64,000 bases of DNA from an uncultured Kiritimatiellota bacterium (GCA_944389565.1 CALXMV010000009.1:1-64000), one strand, 5' to 3'; positions 45,949 through 55,895 are shown, numbered from the stretch's first letter. Notes: generated from the letters alone by a model not told the origin. Numbers and translations: made by a program.

Positions 45949-48087
45949 TCAGGGGAAGAGCGCGCCTTTGGTGGAGCCCTCGGCGTCGGCCCACCAGGCG
46001 GCTTTGTGGGTGGCGATGCGTTCGATCTGCTTGGGGGTCATCTGGATGCCCTTGGAGGAGGCGGAGGTGACACGCGTCTCGGCGGGGTCGAAGACCTGCT
46101 GGGTGATGCGCTGCCCCTTCATGTATTTGTACTTGACGTAGAGCGCCTCGGGGGTGCCCTTGCAGAAGAGGATGATGGTGGCGCCTTCGGGGACGAGGGC
46201 GTAGTCCTTGTTCATGATCATGCCGCCCCACGTGAAGCGCTTGAAGTAGGTGAAGCCGTAGAGCGGCTCGTAGTAGACGCAGGTGAAGACGTCGTCGCGG
46301 TTGTAGATGCCGATGTCGAAGAATCGGATGGGGGCGCGGGGGCGGAGCGCGTCGAGCCAGTCCTTGTTGGGGGCGTAGGTGGCGTCGGCGAGGAGTTTCT
46401 CGGGCGGCGGCATGAAGCGGTATTTGCCATCGCTCCAGAGGATGTACACCTTGTCGAGGCTGGAGCAGGGGAAGAGGACTTCGCCCTGCTTGAGCGCGTG
46501 GCCCACGTAGCCATCCTCGGAGAGGCGCAGGGTGAGCTCGGTGGAGGTGAGGGCGCGTTCGTCGATCTCTTGGAAGCCGTCCGTGACGTGGGTGAGGCGT
46601 GGGTATTGGGGGGCGTATTCCTTGATGAGGCCTTTGAGGTACTTGACCGCGTAACGGGCGAGGTGGGCGAGGTCGTCGTTGATCTGGCCGTATTCCTTGC
46701 GCAGGGCCTCCATCTCCTCGTTGTGGCGATTGATGTCGTAGAGGGAGATCCGGCGGATCGGGATCTTGAGGAGCATGGCGATCTCGTCGTCGGTGAGGTC
46801 GTGCTCCAACTGGTCGCGGTAGGGCTCGAAACCGGTGCGGATGGCGGCGTCGACGGCCTCGGCGGTCCTGACCTCCTCGATACGCTTGTAGATGCGTTTC
46901 TCGATGAAGAGCGCCTCAAGCGTCTTGCGGCGAATCAGTTCGTCGATCTCGGCGAGGCGGACGAGGAACTCGCGGCGGAAGATGTCTTGCAGCAACTCGG
47001 CATGGCGGGCGAGAATCTCGGAGACCGTCATCTCGCAGGGCCGGTTCTCGGAGAGGACGACGATACGGCTGGGAATGCGGCGTTCGCAGTCGGTGAAGGC
47101 GTAGAGCGCCTTGCGCACCTTCTCGGGGTCGGAGCCGGGATTGAGGGTGAGCTCGATCTCCACCTCCTTGGCCGTGAAGTTGTCGATGTGCCGGATGGGG
47201 AGGCGCTTGCTCTTGATGGCCTTCTCGATGGATTCGGCGAGGCGGTCGGTCGTCACGCCATAGGGCACGGAGGTCACGAAAAGTTTGTTCTTCTCGCCCT
47301 TGCGCTCCTCGATGCGGGCGCGCACGCGCACGCTGCCGCGGCCGTCGTCGTAATCCGCCGCGTCCATCTCGCCGCCGGTGATGAAGTCGGGCGTCAGGGT
47401 GGGGCAGGGCTTCTTTTGGAGAATGGCGATCTCGGCCTCCAGCAACTCGATGAAGTTGTGCGGGAGGACAGCCGTGGAAAGCCCCACCGCGATGCCGTCG
47501 ATGCCGAGCATGAGGCAAAGGGGGATCTTGGCGGGGAGGAGGACGGGCTCCCGATTGCGGCCGTCGTAACTGGGGACGTATTCGGTGATTTTCGGGGAGA
47601 AGAGCTGCTCGCGGGCGAGCTTGGTGAGGCGGCACTCGATGTAACGGCCGGCGGCCGCCTCATCGCCTGTGAGGATGTTGCCGAAGTTGCCCTGGCCCTG
47701 GATGGGATAGCGCTTGTTGGCGAGGGTGACGATGGCGTCCTTGATGGCGGCGTCGCCATGCGGATGATAGTGCATGGTGTTGCCGACGACGCCGGCGACC
47801 TTGGTGAAGCGGCCGTCATCCTTCTCCCACATGGCGTGGAGGATGCGGCGCTGGACGGGCTTGAGACCGTCCTCGACGGTCGGGAGCGCACGGTCGCAGA
47901 TGGAGTAGGCGGCGAACTTGAGGAAGTTGTCATCCATCAGGCGCCCGAAGGGGCCGCGGTCGCGGATGTCGGGCGCGGCGTCCGCGGAGGTGTCCGGGGC
48001 GGCGGGCGTGGGGGCGGGTTGCTCGGGGCGGGCGGGGGCGTCGAAGAGGTCGTCTTGGCGGGAAAGGTCGTCGGGGTCGTTGGGCAT
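45949..48087 (-). CDS. parC: DNA topoisomerase IV subunit A
   Basis: 712 aa. After a Pro/Ala-rich N-terminal extension (1-40) comes the GyrA/ParC breakage-reunion domain with PVQRRILHAMWE and the catalytic tyrosine Y149 in GRYIECRLTKLARE. The C-terminal region (about 500-712) is short and lacks the GyrA box, so ParC is preferred over GyrA. The likely partner ParE is at 56363-58186, 8 kb away in a separate operon. Its start lies 8 nt downstream of the solute-binding protein gene. Confidence 0.87.
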   Translation of the reverse strand: MPNDPDDLSRQDDLFDAPARPEQPAPTPAAPDTSADAAPDIRDRGPFGRLMDDNFLKFAAYSICDRALPTVEDGLKPVQRRILHAMWEKDDGRFTKVAGVVGNTMHYHPHGDAAIKDAIVTLANKRYPIQGQGNFGNILTGDEAAAGRYIECRLTKLAREQLFSPKITEYVPSYDGRNREPVLLPAKIPLCLMLGIDGIAVGLSTAVLPHNFIELLEAEIAILQKKPCPTLTPDFITGGEMDAADYDDGRGSVRVRARIEERKGEKNKLFVTSVPYGVTTDRLAESIEKAIKSKRLPIRHIDNFTAKEVEIELTLNPGSDPEKVRKALYAFTDCERRIPSRIVVLSENRPCEMTVSEILARHAELLQDIFRREFLVRLAEIDELIRRKTLEALFIEKRIYKRIEEVRTAEAVDAAIRTGFEPYRDQLEHDLTDDEIAMLLKIPIRRISLYDINRHNEEMEALRKEYGQINDDLAHLARYAVKYLKGLIKEYAPQYPRLTHVTDGFQEIDERALTSTELTLRLSEDGYVGHALKQGEVLFPCSSLDKVYILWSDGKYRFMPPPEKLLADATYAPNKDWLDALRPRAPIRFFDIGIYNRDDVFTCVYYEPLYGFTYFKRFTWGGMIMNKDYALVPEGATIILFCKGTPEALYVKYKYMKGQRITQQVFDPAETRVTSASSKGIQMTPKQIERIATHKAAWWADAEGSTKGALFP

Positions 48088-48095
48088 GGCTGGGG

Positions 48096-49982
48096 TCAGG
48101 GGGCGGGTTGCTTTTGGGGCGTGGGCTGCTTCTGCGGCGTCGCGGGGGCGGGTTTGCGGAGTTGCTCAGGCGGCATGACCTCGTCGAAGTAGACCTCCGG
48201 GGTGCGGCCGGGCAGGGGGGTGCCCTCCTCCATCGCCTCCTCCAGCTCGCGGGCGGAGTCGGCGTCGTACCACCAATAGATCGGCACGGAGAGTTCGTCG
48301 CCATATTTGCCGAGGACCGTGTCGGGCGTGCCGAACTTGTTCCAGTAGAGCAGGCGAGTGGAGTCGGTGCCCCAAGTGAGGACGTTGGGGACGGCCTCGG
48401 TGACGATGGCGTCGATCTGGCGCATGATCGCGTTGCGCTTGGGGAGGGAGAACTCGGTCTTCTGCGCGTTGATGAGGGCATCGACGCGCTCGTCGCGGAA
48501 GCCGGGCAGGTTGATGCCGTTGGGCGTGTTGGCGTATTCGCTCGACCACATGGCCTCGGGGTCGCGGAAGATGGAGCCTGAGAAGGCGGAAGTGGTGACC
48601 TCGAAGTTGTATTTGCCCGTCTCGCGCATCCAGGTGGCGAAGTCTTTCTGCGAGATCTCCAGGTCGATGCCCAGACGGTCGAGCGACTCCTTGAAGAGGG
48701 CTAGGTAGACGCTGTCGTTGGTGGAGCGGGTGAGCAGACGGACGACGAAGGGCTGGCCGTTGCGCTCCATCTTGCCGGTCGCCGGGTTGATCTCGAAGCC
48801 GGCATCCCGCAGGAGGCGCAGTGCGGCGTCGGGGTCATATTCGTAGAGCGGCGTCTCGCTGGGGTGCTCGGCGTCGTACAGGTCGGTGCAATACGAGCGG
48901 AGCATGAAGTAGGCGTTGTACATCAACGAACGCACCATGCGCCGACGGTCGAAGAGATGCGCCAGGGCTTTGCGCACGCGCACGTCGTCGTACGGTTTCT
49001 TGCGCATGTTGATGGCGAGACCTTGAAAGCCGATGGGGTTGTGGTTGTGGACGTTCTGCTTGACCACCCAGTTCTTCTCGAAGCGCTCGCCCACGCTCTC
49101 GGCGTTCCAGACGCGCGCGGAGTAGACGGCGTAGACGTCCACCTCGCCTTTCTTGAAGGCCTCGTAGGCGTTGTTTTGATCCATGAAGAAGCGGATCCGG
49201 ATACGGTCGAAGTTGTAGACGCCCCGGCCCATCGGCGTCTTGAACATCCACCAATCCGGGCGGCGCGTGAGGGTCATGTTCTGCCCCTCTTTGTGGTCGG
49301 AGATGTAATAGGGCCCGCCGACGATGGGGAGGTCGAAGTTGATCTCGTTGAAGGCCAACCCCTCGTCACGCCCCTCGGCGCGGCATTTCGCGCGGGCACG
49401 GTCGATGAGCTTCTTGGGCATGATGTAGAGACTGCCGCCCAGGTTGTTGAAGTTCCGCCAATGCACCTCGTTGCAGGGGAAGGCGATGGTGCGTTGGTCG
49501 ATGATGCGCGGCGAGTCGATGGCCGAGAAGAGCACCTTGTACTGCCCGGAGAGGGTCTTGGGGGCCATCACCGCGTCGAAGGTCGCCTTCACGTCCTCGG
49601 CCGTCACGGGGGAGCCGTCGCTCCAGGTCGCCCGCTCATCGATATGGAAGGTGTAGAGTTTCTTGTCGTCGCTGATCTCCCACCAGTCGGCCAGACTGGG
49701 GCCGTAATCCCCCGTTCGCGGGTCGATCGCCAACATCGACGGGTAAAGGATGCCGAAGATCATCATCGTGAACGTGTTGTTGTCGATGTAACCGTTGAAG
49801 CTCTTGGGTGGGTTGCTCCCGGCGTAGACGAGCGTCCCACCCGGTTGCGCGTAAGGCGAGGCGCATGGGTCGGGTTCCTCCACCCAGTCCGGCCCAGGGA
49901 AACGCTGCGCCGCCATACCCAAAGCCCCGGCCAACATCGCCGCCACCGCCAAAACGCCTCTGACCATCCCTGCTCCGCTCAT
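48096..49982 (-). CDS. ABC transporter family 5 solute-binding protein
   Basis: 628 aa from the ATG at 49982, which overlaps the tadA stop (ATGA). A signal peptide (MVRGVLAVAAMLAGALGMAA) precedes an SBP_bac_5 peptide-binding fold: YPSMLAIDPRTGDYGPSLADWW, cut here to LAIDPRTGDYGPSLA, then RATWSDGSPVTAEDVKATFDA and KALAHLFDR. Such proteins bind oligopeptides, nickel or sugars for ABC importers. No permease or ATPase gene is adjacent. The tail is a Pro/Gln-rich repeat (TPQKQP twice), possibly a periplasmic spacer. Being set among tRNA and topoisomerase genes is unusual. Confidence 0.87.
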   Translation of the reverse strand: MSGAGMVRGVLAVAAMLAGALGMAAQRFPGPDWVEEPDPCASPYAQPGGTLVYAGSNPPKSFNGYIDNNTFTMMIFGILYPSMLAIDPRTGDYGPSLADWWEISDDKKLYTFHIDERATWSDGSPVTAEDVKATFDAVMAPKTLSGQYKVLFSAIDSPRIIDQRTIAFPCNEVHWRNFNNLGGSLYIMPKKLIDRARAKCRAEGRDEGLAFNEINFDLPIVGGPYYISDHKEGQNMTLTRRPDWWMFKTPMGRGVYNFDRIRIRFFMDQNNAYEAFKKGEVDVYAVYSARVWNAESVGERFEKNWVVKQNVHNHNPIGFQGLAINMRKKPYDDVRVRKALAHLFDRRRMVRSLMYNAYFMLRSYCTDLYDAEHPSETPLYEYDPDAALRLLRDAGFEINPATGKMERNGQPFVVRLLTRSTNDSVYLALFKESLDRLGIDLEISQKDFATWMRETGKYNFEVTTSAFSGSIFRDPEAMWSSEYANTPNGINLPGFRDERVDALINAQKTEFSLPKRNAIMRQIDAIVTEAVPNVLTWGTDSTRLLYWNKFGTPDTVLGKYGDELSVPIYWWYDADSARELEEAMEEGTPLPGRTPEVYFDEVMPPEQLRKPAPATPQKQPTPQKQPAP

Positions 49983-50554
49983 GCTCTGGGCTCCTTCCTG
50001 CGTGCCTTGAAAAACGTCGTGAACTGCTCCCGGCAACGGGCTTCCGCCACGCCGGCCAGCAACCGTGGGCGATGGTTCACCCGTTTGTCCCCAAGTATAC
50101 CAAAAGCGTGCTCCCCGCCGCGTTCCGGATCGCTCATCCCCCACACCACCAGCGCCGGCCTCGCCCACACCAGGGCCCCCGCGCACATCGGGCAGGGCTC
50201 TTTCGTCACATACACCGCCACCCGCCCGAGCCGCCAATCGCCCACCGCCGCCGCGGCCGCCGTTATGGCGATCATCTCCGCGTGCGCCGTCGGGTCGCGC
50301 AGCAGCTCCGTCTGATTGTGCCCGCGCGCCAAGACCCTCGCCTCCCAGATATCCTCCGGCGGTCTGGGCTTCGCCACCCCGGGCTCCAGACACCCCTCCG
50401 GCAGACGCACGATCACGCACCCGCACGGCACCTCCCCCGCCTCCGCGGAGGCCTCCGCCTCGCGCAACGCCATCGCCATGAAGTGCTCATGGAAGCGCCG
50501 CTCCCCTTCCGACAGGCCGTCCACACCGGCGATCGTCTCCTTCCGCGTCTCCAC
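49979..50554 (-). CDS. tadA: tRNA adenosine(34) deaminase
   Basis: 191 aa from a GTG at 50554, with GGAGGG seven bases upstream; an ATG at 50578 overlaps the previous gene and has no such site. Zinc ligands are in HAEM and PCPMCAGA, as in TadA, which makes inosine at the wobble position of tRNA-Arg(ACG). An insertion of about 25 aa (EGCLEPGVAKPRPPED) sits between the first strand and the HAE motif and is not typical of E. coli TadA. It overlaps the solute-binding gene and follows the GT4 stop by one base. Confidence 0.87.
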   Translation of the reverse strand: METRKETIAGVDGLSEGERRFHEHFMAMALREAEASAEAGEVPCGCVIVRLPEGCLEPGVAKPRPPEDIWEARVLARGHNQTELLRDPTAHAEMIAITAAAAAVGDWRLGRVAVYVTKEPCPMCAGALVWARPALVVWGMSDPERGGEHAFGILGDKRVNHRPRLLAGVAEARCREQFTTFFKARRKEPRA

Positions 50555-50555
50555 G

Positions 50556-51716
50556 TCAGGCCCTCCGTGACAGTTCATGCGCCAAGGCGAACGACTCCCG
50601 CACCGTCCGCTCCCACGTCCGCTCCGCCGCGCACGCTTCCCCCCGCGCCCTCAGCCGATCGCGCAACGGCGCCGAGAGCGTCAGCGCCACGAACGCCTTG
50701 GCCCATTCCGCCGTGTCGGTGGGATGCACGCTCAGGACGGCGTTCCCGTAGAGCTCACGGTTCGTCGCCGAGGCCGCGCAGATCACCGGCGTGCCGCACG
50801 CCAGGCTGCGGATCACCGATGGCGTGTACCCCGCGCCGCGCGCCGGCTCGAACGTCGCCGCCGCGCCGCCATAAAGCGCCGAGAGCGCCTCCGCGCCGAT
50901 CGCCTCCGCGTCGATGAAGCGCACCATGCCCTCCAGATGGCAGGCGCGGATGGTCTCGCGCAACGCCGCCGGCAACCCCTTGTCGCCCACGATCACGCAT
51001 GCCGCCGCCGGCACCTCCTCGTTGCGCGCCAAGGCCCGCAACGGCACGGCCAGTTCGTCGGCGCGTTCGGTCTCGCCCGCCACGATCACGTAACGGCGCG
51101 GCACGAGCCAGGCCCGGCGGGCCTCCAGGATCTCTTCTTCCGAGTGCCGACGGAAGAGCGGGTGCACGCCATTGAGGATGACCCGCGTGCGTCGCCTGGC
51201 GCGCAATCCCAGCCGCGCCACCACGCGCACTTCCAGCGCATGGCTCGGGCAGACCAAGGCATCCGCCGCCAAAAGCCGCGGGTATACCGTCAGCCGCCGG
51301 TGTGCCCGCTCCAACCACGCCACGAGGCCCCGCCGGTCCGAGTGCCGGGGGAACCCCTCGATTGCAAAAACCGTCCGCAGTTTGCGCCGGCGCCACGCAT
51401 GCGTCGGCGGATGCACCGTGGCGTCCGCCGACCAGTAGACGTCAGGCTTCAGGCGCCGTGCCAACATGGCCAGCTCGGCCGCGCCGGCGGCTGTCCGCGC
51501 CGGGTGCTCCGTCTCCACGTAGACCACGCCGGGATGTTCGATGGGTTTCAGGGGGAAGGGCTCGCCGCGCGTCAGGAGCACCGTCGCGCGGTCGCCCCCC
51601 AGCAACGCCGGCAACAGGCTGTCCGCCATCGCCGACAAATACGTCCGCGCGCCGGGGCGCAGTCGCCCCAGCGTGCGAAGGTCGAAGAGGACGTGTGCCG
51701 GCGCGGCGCGGTTCAC
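50556..51716 (-). CDS. GT4 family glycosyltransferase
   Basis: 386 aa from a GTG overlapping the ackA stop (GTGA). GT-B architecture: N-terminal acceptor domain starting HVLFDLRTLGRLRPG, then the nucleotide-sugar domain with VILNGVHPLF near residue 188 and the EPARGAGYTPSVIRSLACGTPV motif (given in parts: EPARGAGYTPS, LACGTPV), including the donor-binding Glu/Gly pattern of GT4. It resembles mannosyltransferases of surface polysaccharide synthesis. The substrate is unknown. Confidence 0.82.
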   Translation of the reverse strand: MNRAAPAHVLFDLRTLGRLRPGARTYLSAMADSLLPALLGGDRATVLLTRGEPFPLKPIEHPGVVYVETEHPARTAAGAAELAMLARRLKPDVYWSADATVHPPTHAWRRRKLRTVFAIEGFPRHSDRRGLVAWLERAHRRLTVYPRLLAADALVCPSHALEVRVVARLGLRARRRTRVILNGVHPLFRRHSEEEILEARRAWLVPRRYVIVAGETERADELAVPLRALARNEEVPAAACVIVGDKGLPAALRETIRACHLEGMVRFIDAEAIGAEALSALYGGAAATFEPARGAGYTPSVIRSLACGTPVICAASATNRELYGNAVLSVHPTDTAEWAKAFVALTLSAPLRDRLRARGEACAAERTWERTVRESFALAHELSRRA

Positions 51717-52924
51717 GGGTTGAGGATCGTGAAGGTCTCGCGGGCGATCATGAGCTCCTCGTTCGTCGGCACGACGATCACGGGGATGGCGGAATCCTTG
51801 CCGGAGATGGTCGCCTCCACGCCGCGGGTGGCACGGTTGGCCGCCTCGTCGAGCGTGATGCCCAGGCCGGAGAGCGCCTTGAGGAAGGCTTGGCGGGTCT
51901 CCCAGCTGTTCTCGCCGATACCGCCCGTGAGGATGATCGCGTCCGTGCGCCCCAGGAGCGCCACATACCCGCCGACGTACATCGCGTAACTGTGCACCAA
52001 TCGGGCCAACGCCACCTGCGCGTCGCGGTTGCCCGCCTCGCAGGCGGAGCAGACGTCGCGCATGTCGCTGGAGCCGCAGAGCGCCTTCACGCCGCCCTGC
52101 TTGTTGAAGAGGGCGTCCACGTCGTCGGCCGAGTAGCCGTTTTTCATCAGGTAGAAGGCGATCGCGGGATCCACGTCGCCCGAGCGCGTGCCCATCACCA
52201 CGCCCGCGAGCGGCGTCATGCCCATCGAGGTGTCGAAGCATTTGCCGCCTTTCACCGCGGTGATGGAGGAGCCGTTGCCCAGATGGCAGGTCACCAGGTT
52301 CACCTGATCCGAAGGCTTGCCGAGAATCTCCGCCGCGCGCTCCGTCACGAAGCGATGGCTGGTGCCATGGAAACCGTATTTGCGCACGCCCAGCTTGTCG
52401 TGCAGTTCGCGCGGCAGGGCGTAGAGATAGCTCTCCTCGGGCATCGTCTGATGGAAGGCCGTGTCGAAGACGGCCACGTGCGGCACGCCGGGGAGCACCT
52501 GCTCGCACCCGCGGATACCCTGCAACGCGCCCGGGTTGTGGAGCGGCGCCAAGGGCGAGAGCTTCTCGATTTCCTTCAGCGCGTGCTCATCCAGCCGCAC
52601 CGGCTTGGAGTACTTCTCGCCGCCATGCACGATACGGTGTCCCACCGCGTCGATGTCGGCGAAGCTCTTCAGGCAGCCGCCCTTCGCAGGGGCCGTCAGC
52701 GCGTCGCACGCCAACCGGATCGCCGCCGCGTGGTTGGGCGCCTCGCACGGCGTCTGCTTCTCGGAGAAACCTTCCGTCGAGAAGGTGAACAACGCATCGC
52801 CGATCCCGATGCGCTCCACCTGCCCCTTTGCCAACATGCGCTCCTGGCTCATGTCGAAGAGCATGAACTTCAGCGAGGAGCTTCCCGCGTTGACGACCAA
52901 CACATTGCGAACGGTATGCGACAT
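51713..52924 (-). CDS. ackA: Acetate kinase
   Basis: 403 aa. The ASKHA signature VVNAGSSSLKFMLFD is at the N-terminus, YGFHGTSHRFV near residue 175 and VTCHLGNGSSI near residue 200. It makes ATP from acetyl phosphate, the energy-yielding end step of fermentation. The usual partner pta is not adjacent. It is the first gene of a six-gene minus-strand operon that runs to 44945. Confidence 0.95.
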   Translation of the reverse strand: MSHTVRNVLVVNAGSSSLKFMLFDMSQERMLAKGQVERIGIGDALFTFSTEGFSEKQTPCEAPNHAAAIRLACDALTAPAKGGCLKSFADIDAVGHRIVHGGEKYSKPVRLDEHALKEIEKLSPLAPLHNPGALQGIRGCEQVLPGVPHVAVFDTAFHQTMPEESYLYALPRELHDKLGVRKYGFHGTSHRFVTERAAEILGKPSDQVNLVTCHLGNGSSITAVKGGKCFDTSMGMTPLAGVVMGTRSGDVDPAIAFYLMKNGYSADDVDALFNKQGGVKALCGSSDMRDVCSACEAGNRDAQVALARLVHSYAMYVGGYVALLGRTDAIILTGGIGENSWETRQAFLKALSGLGITLDEAANRATRGVEATISGKDSAIPVIVVPTNEELMIARETFTILNP

Positions 52925-52969
52925 GACGACCTCTTCTCAGAATGGGCGAACAGGAAAACGAAAGTGCTT

Positions 52970-52999
52970 AGTATAACCGCTTCACCCCCCGAAAGTCAA
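52970..52999 (-). promoter_or_regulatory. Promoter of the ackA operon
   Basis: Minus strand TTGACT (52994-52999), 18-bp spacer, TATACT (52970-52975), giving a leader of about 38 nt. Confidence 0.75.
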
Positions 53000-53073
53000 A
53001 CCGCCCACCTTGCGTACAGGCGTGTGCGTGGGGCGGTACGCGTGGGGAAATGCCCCCCGGCTTCTTCTCCACG

Positions 53074-53082
53074 TGCTAGACT
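53074..53082 (+). promoter_or_regulatory. Extended -10 of the GH35 gene
   Basis: GTGC then TAGACT (53077-53082), about 60 nt before the ATG. No clear -35. Confidence 0.45.
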
Positions 53083-53141
53083 GTTTGCCGAGGTGGCGCA
53101 CGATTGCCGTGCGCCGGCACGTCTGAACCTTGGGATACGCC

Positions 53142-55439
53142 ATGCGACTGTTTGCCACCCTGCTCTGCGCCGCCGCGGCGGTCGCGCTCCTCGCCAAGCC
53201 GGAGACCTTCGAGGTCGGCAAAGGCGCCTTCCTGCTCAACGGCGAGCCCTTCGTCGTCAGGGCCGCCGAGCTCCACTACCCACGCATCCCGGCTCCGTAT
53301 TGGGAGCATCGCATCCGAATGTGCAAGGCTTTGGGCATGAATGCCATCTGCCTGTACGTCTTTTGGAACTTCCATGAGCGCGAACCGGGGGTGTTCGACT
53401 TCTCCGGCAATGCCGACGTGGCCCGCTTCTGCCGCCTGGCGCAGAAGCACGGGATGTACGTCATCGTCCGCCCCGGCCCGTACGTTTGCGCGGAGTGGGA
53501 GATGGGGGGCCTGCCATGGTGGCTCCTCAGGAAAAAAGACGTCCGCCTGCGCTCCAACGATCCCTTTTATCTGGACCGCGTGGGCCGCTTCCTGAAGCGT
53601 CTGGGGCGGGAGCTCGCCCCGTTGCAGCTTCCTCGCGGCGGCAACATCATCATGGTCCAGGTGGAAAACGAATACGGCGCCTACGCCACCGACAAATCCC
53701 ATGTCGCCAACATCCGCGATTCGCTCCGTGCCGCCGGCTTCACCGACGTGCCCCTGTTCCAATGCGACTGGGCCAGCACCTTCAGGCGCAATGCGTTGGA
53801 CGACCTCGTCTGGACGCTCAATTTCGGCACGGGCACGGACATCGATGGGCAATTCCGTGCCCTTCGGGAGGCCCGCCCCGACACCCCGCTCATGTGCAGC
53901 GAATATTGGAGTGGCTGGTTCGACCATTGGGGGCGCCGGCATGAGACCCGCGATGCCGACACGATGGTGCGCGGCATCCGCGACATGCTCGACCGCGGCA
54001 TCTCCTTCTCCCTTTACATGACCCATGGCGGCACCACCTTCGGCTGGTGGGGTGGGGCGAACAACCCCGCCTATTCGGCCATGTGCTCCTCCTATGACTA
54101 CGACGCGCCCATCGACGAGGCCGGCCACGCCACCCCGAAATACGCGAAACTCCGCGCCCTGCTCCAAAAGCACGTCAAACACCCGCTCCCAGAACCACCC
54201 GCACCGCCGCCGGTCATCACCGTGCCCACTTTCACGCTTGATCGCGCCATTTCCCTCTTCGACGCCCTCCCCGCGCCGCGCACCTCCCCGCAGATCCGCC
54301 CGATGGAAGACTTTGGCCAAGGCTGGGGTACGATCCTCTACGTCACCCACCTCCCCCGCGCCGCGAAGCAAGGCGAGACGCTTGCCTTGGACGAAGTGCA
54401 CGACTGGGCCCAGGTCTTCGCCGACGGCCGCCTCTTGGCCCGTCTCGACCGCCGAAAGAAGGAGTTCTCCCTCACCCTGCCCACCGACCTTCCCGCCGGC
54501 ACGCGCCTCGACATCCTCGTCGAGGCCATGGGGCGCGTGAACTTCGGCGCCTCCATCCACGACCGCAAAGGCATCACCGAGCGCGTCACCCTTGGCGGCG
54601 ATACGCTCACCGATTGGCAGGTCTTCAATCTTCCACCAGAACACGCCCTCGTCGCGGCCAAGGCAGCACAAGCCGGCGCCCGCCCCCAAGGCCCCGCTTA
54701 CTGGGTCGGCACCTTCGAGCTCGACGAGACGGGCGACACCTTCCTCGACCTCCGCGACTGGGGCAAAGGCATGGTCTGGGTCAACGGCATCGCCCTCGGA
54801 CGTTTCTGGGAGATCGGTCCGCAACAAACCCTCTTCCTGCCCGGGTGTTGGCTCCGAAAAGGCCGCAATGAAGTCATCGTCCTCGACCTCAAAGGCCCAC
54901 GAGCCCCCACGCTCCGAGGCTTCGATCGCCCGATTCTCGACCAATTGCGCACCCCCGACCTCTCCGTCCATCGCGAATCCGGGCGCACCCTAAACCTCTC
55001 CCGCGAGACACCCACGCTGGAGGCCGACCTCCCTCCCGGAGGCGGATGGCAGACCCTCGCCTTCCCCAAACCCGCCCGAGGTCGCCACCTCTGCGTCGAG
55101 ATCCGCTCCGCTTGGCAGGAAGGGCCTGTCGCCATCGCCGAGATCGAGCTTCTCGGCCCCGACGGCACGCCACTGCCACGCGAGGACTGGGGCGTCACCT
55201 TTGCCTCGTCCGTGGATCCCCAAGTCGCCAACGCCACCGCCGACAAAGTCTACGACCTCCAGGAATCCACATTCTGGCAGACCTCCCCCCACGCGAAAGC
55301 CCCACACGCCATCGTTCTCGATCTCGGCGCCGCCGTCGAAGCCTCCGCCATCCGCCTTCTCCCCCGCGTCGAGCAAGGCTCCCCCGGCCAACCCAAGCGC
55401 CTCCGCGTCTTCCTCAAACCCGCCCCCTTCCGCCTCTGA
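53142..55439 (+). CDS. Exported GH35 beta-galactosidase
   Basis: 765 aa from the ATG at 53142. The ribosome-binding site is weak; a TTG at 53130 is an alternative. A signal peptide (MRLFATLLCAAAAVALLA) precedes the GH35 barrel: HYPRIPAPYW near residue 45, VFWNFHEREPG, acid/base E177 in VENEYG and nucleophile E254 in SEYWSGW. Beta-sandwich domains follow, including the ALGRFWEIGPQQTLFLPG segment of GH35 enzymes. A C-terminal discoidin-like domain comes from about residue 610. It should remove terminal beta-galactose from exported or host glycans. Confidence 0.9.
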   Translation: MRLFATLLCAAAAVALLAKPETFEVGKGAFLLNGEPFVVRAAELHYPRIPAPYWEHRIRMCKALGMNAICLYVFWNFHEREPGVFDFSGNADVARFCRLAQKHGMYVIVRPGPYVCAEWEMGGLPWWLLRKKDVRLRSNDPFYLDRVGRFLKRLGRELAPLQLPRGGNIIMVQVENEYGAYATDKSHVANIRDSLRAAGFTDVPLFQCDWASTFRRNALDDLVWTLNFGTGTDIDGQFRALREARPDTPLMCSEYWSGWFDHWGRRHETRDADTMVRGIRDMLDRGISFSLYMTHGGTTFGWWGGANNPAYSAMCSSYDYDAPIDEAGHATPKYAKLRALLQKHVKHPLPEPPAPPPVITVPTFTLDRAISLFDALPAPRTSPQIRPMEDFGQGWGTILYVTHLPRAAKQGETLALDEVHDWAQVFADGRLLARLDRRKKEFSLTLPTDLPAGTRLDILVEAMGRVNFGASIHDRKGITERVTLGGDTLTDWQVFNLPPEHALVAAKAAQAGARPQGPAYWVGTFELDETGDTFLDLRDWGKGMVWVNGIALGRFWEIGPQQTLFLPGCWLRKGRNEVIVLDLKGPRAPTLRGFDRPILDQLRTPDLSVHRESGRTLNLSRETPTLEADLPPGGGWQTLAFPKPARGRHLCVEIRSAWQEGPVAIAEIELLGPDGTPLPREDWGVTFASSVDPQVANATADKVYDLQESTFWQTSPHAKAPHAIVLDLGAAVEASAIRLLPRVEQGSPGQPKRLRVFLKPAPFRL

Positions 55440-55527
55440 CCCTCCCATCCCCGGCGGCACACGCCACAACGGGAGGTGCCACGTTCCGCGCTTCCGGGTT
55501 TGACGTCGTCTCCGTGTCCCGAGACGG

Positions 55528-55818
55528 ATGAAGATGGACGCTGAGGCGGGGCTTGATCGTCTGTCCGAGCTTGCCGCGCGGTACGACAACATCTCTGGCG
55601 GCGGGCCGGGCATCCGCATGAACGTCACGTACATGGCACTCGCGGAAATGCCGGTGATGGACGCGGACGGCGTGGAACCCATCACGGACAAGGCAACGCT
55701 GAAGGCGGCGTTCCGCGCTTTCGGCGATGTGCGAAATGCGGATGACGGGCGCGTGGCGCGGTTCCCGATGATGACGTGGCAGAGGGTGCGCTCGCTTGTC
55801 TTGCCAAACGTTGTCTAA
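55528..55818 (+). CDS. Small hypothetical protein
   Basis: 96 aa ORF with no clear ribosome-binding site; a second ATG at 55534 is equally possible. I recognise no family. The sequence is acidic to neutral with no signal peptide or membrane segment and ends in MMTWQRVRSLVLPNVV. The DNA around it, and the stretch to 55930, is less GC-rich than neighbouring genes. It lies next to the 3' end of tRNA-Lys, a usual integration site for mobile elements, so it could be an element remnant. It may also not be translated. Confidence 0.35.
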   Translation: MKMDAEAGLDRLSELAARYDNISGGGPGIRMNVTYMALAEMPVMDADGVEPITDKATLKAAFRAFGDVRNADDGRVARFPMMTWQRVRSLVLPNVV

Positions 55819-55895
55819 AATCGCGTATTTGGTGGTCGTTTCTGGTCACTTCTGGGATTTTCGCGCGTCTCCGACTTTCTGCCCGAAAAACAAAT

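Noticed and set aside
45949-48087. Assignment as gyrase A
   Set aside because: The C-terminal region is short and shows no GyrA box; the ParE-like gene nearby supports topoisomerase IV.
53142-55439. Polysaccharide utilisation locus of Bacteroidota type
   Set aside because: No SusC/SusD pair or hybrid sensor near any of the glycosidases; they are scattered singly.
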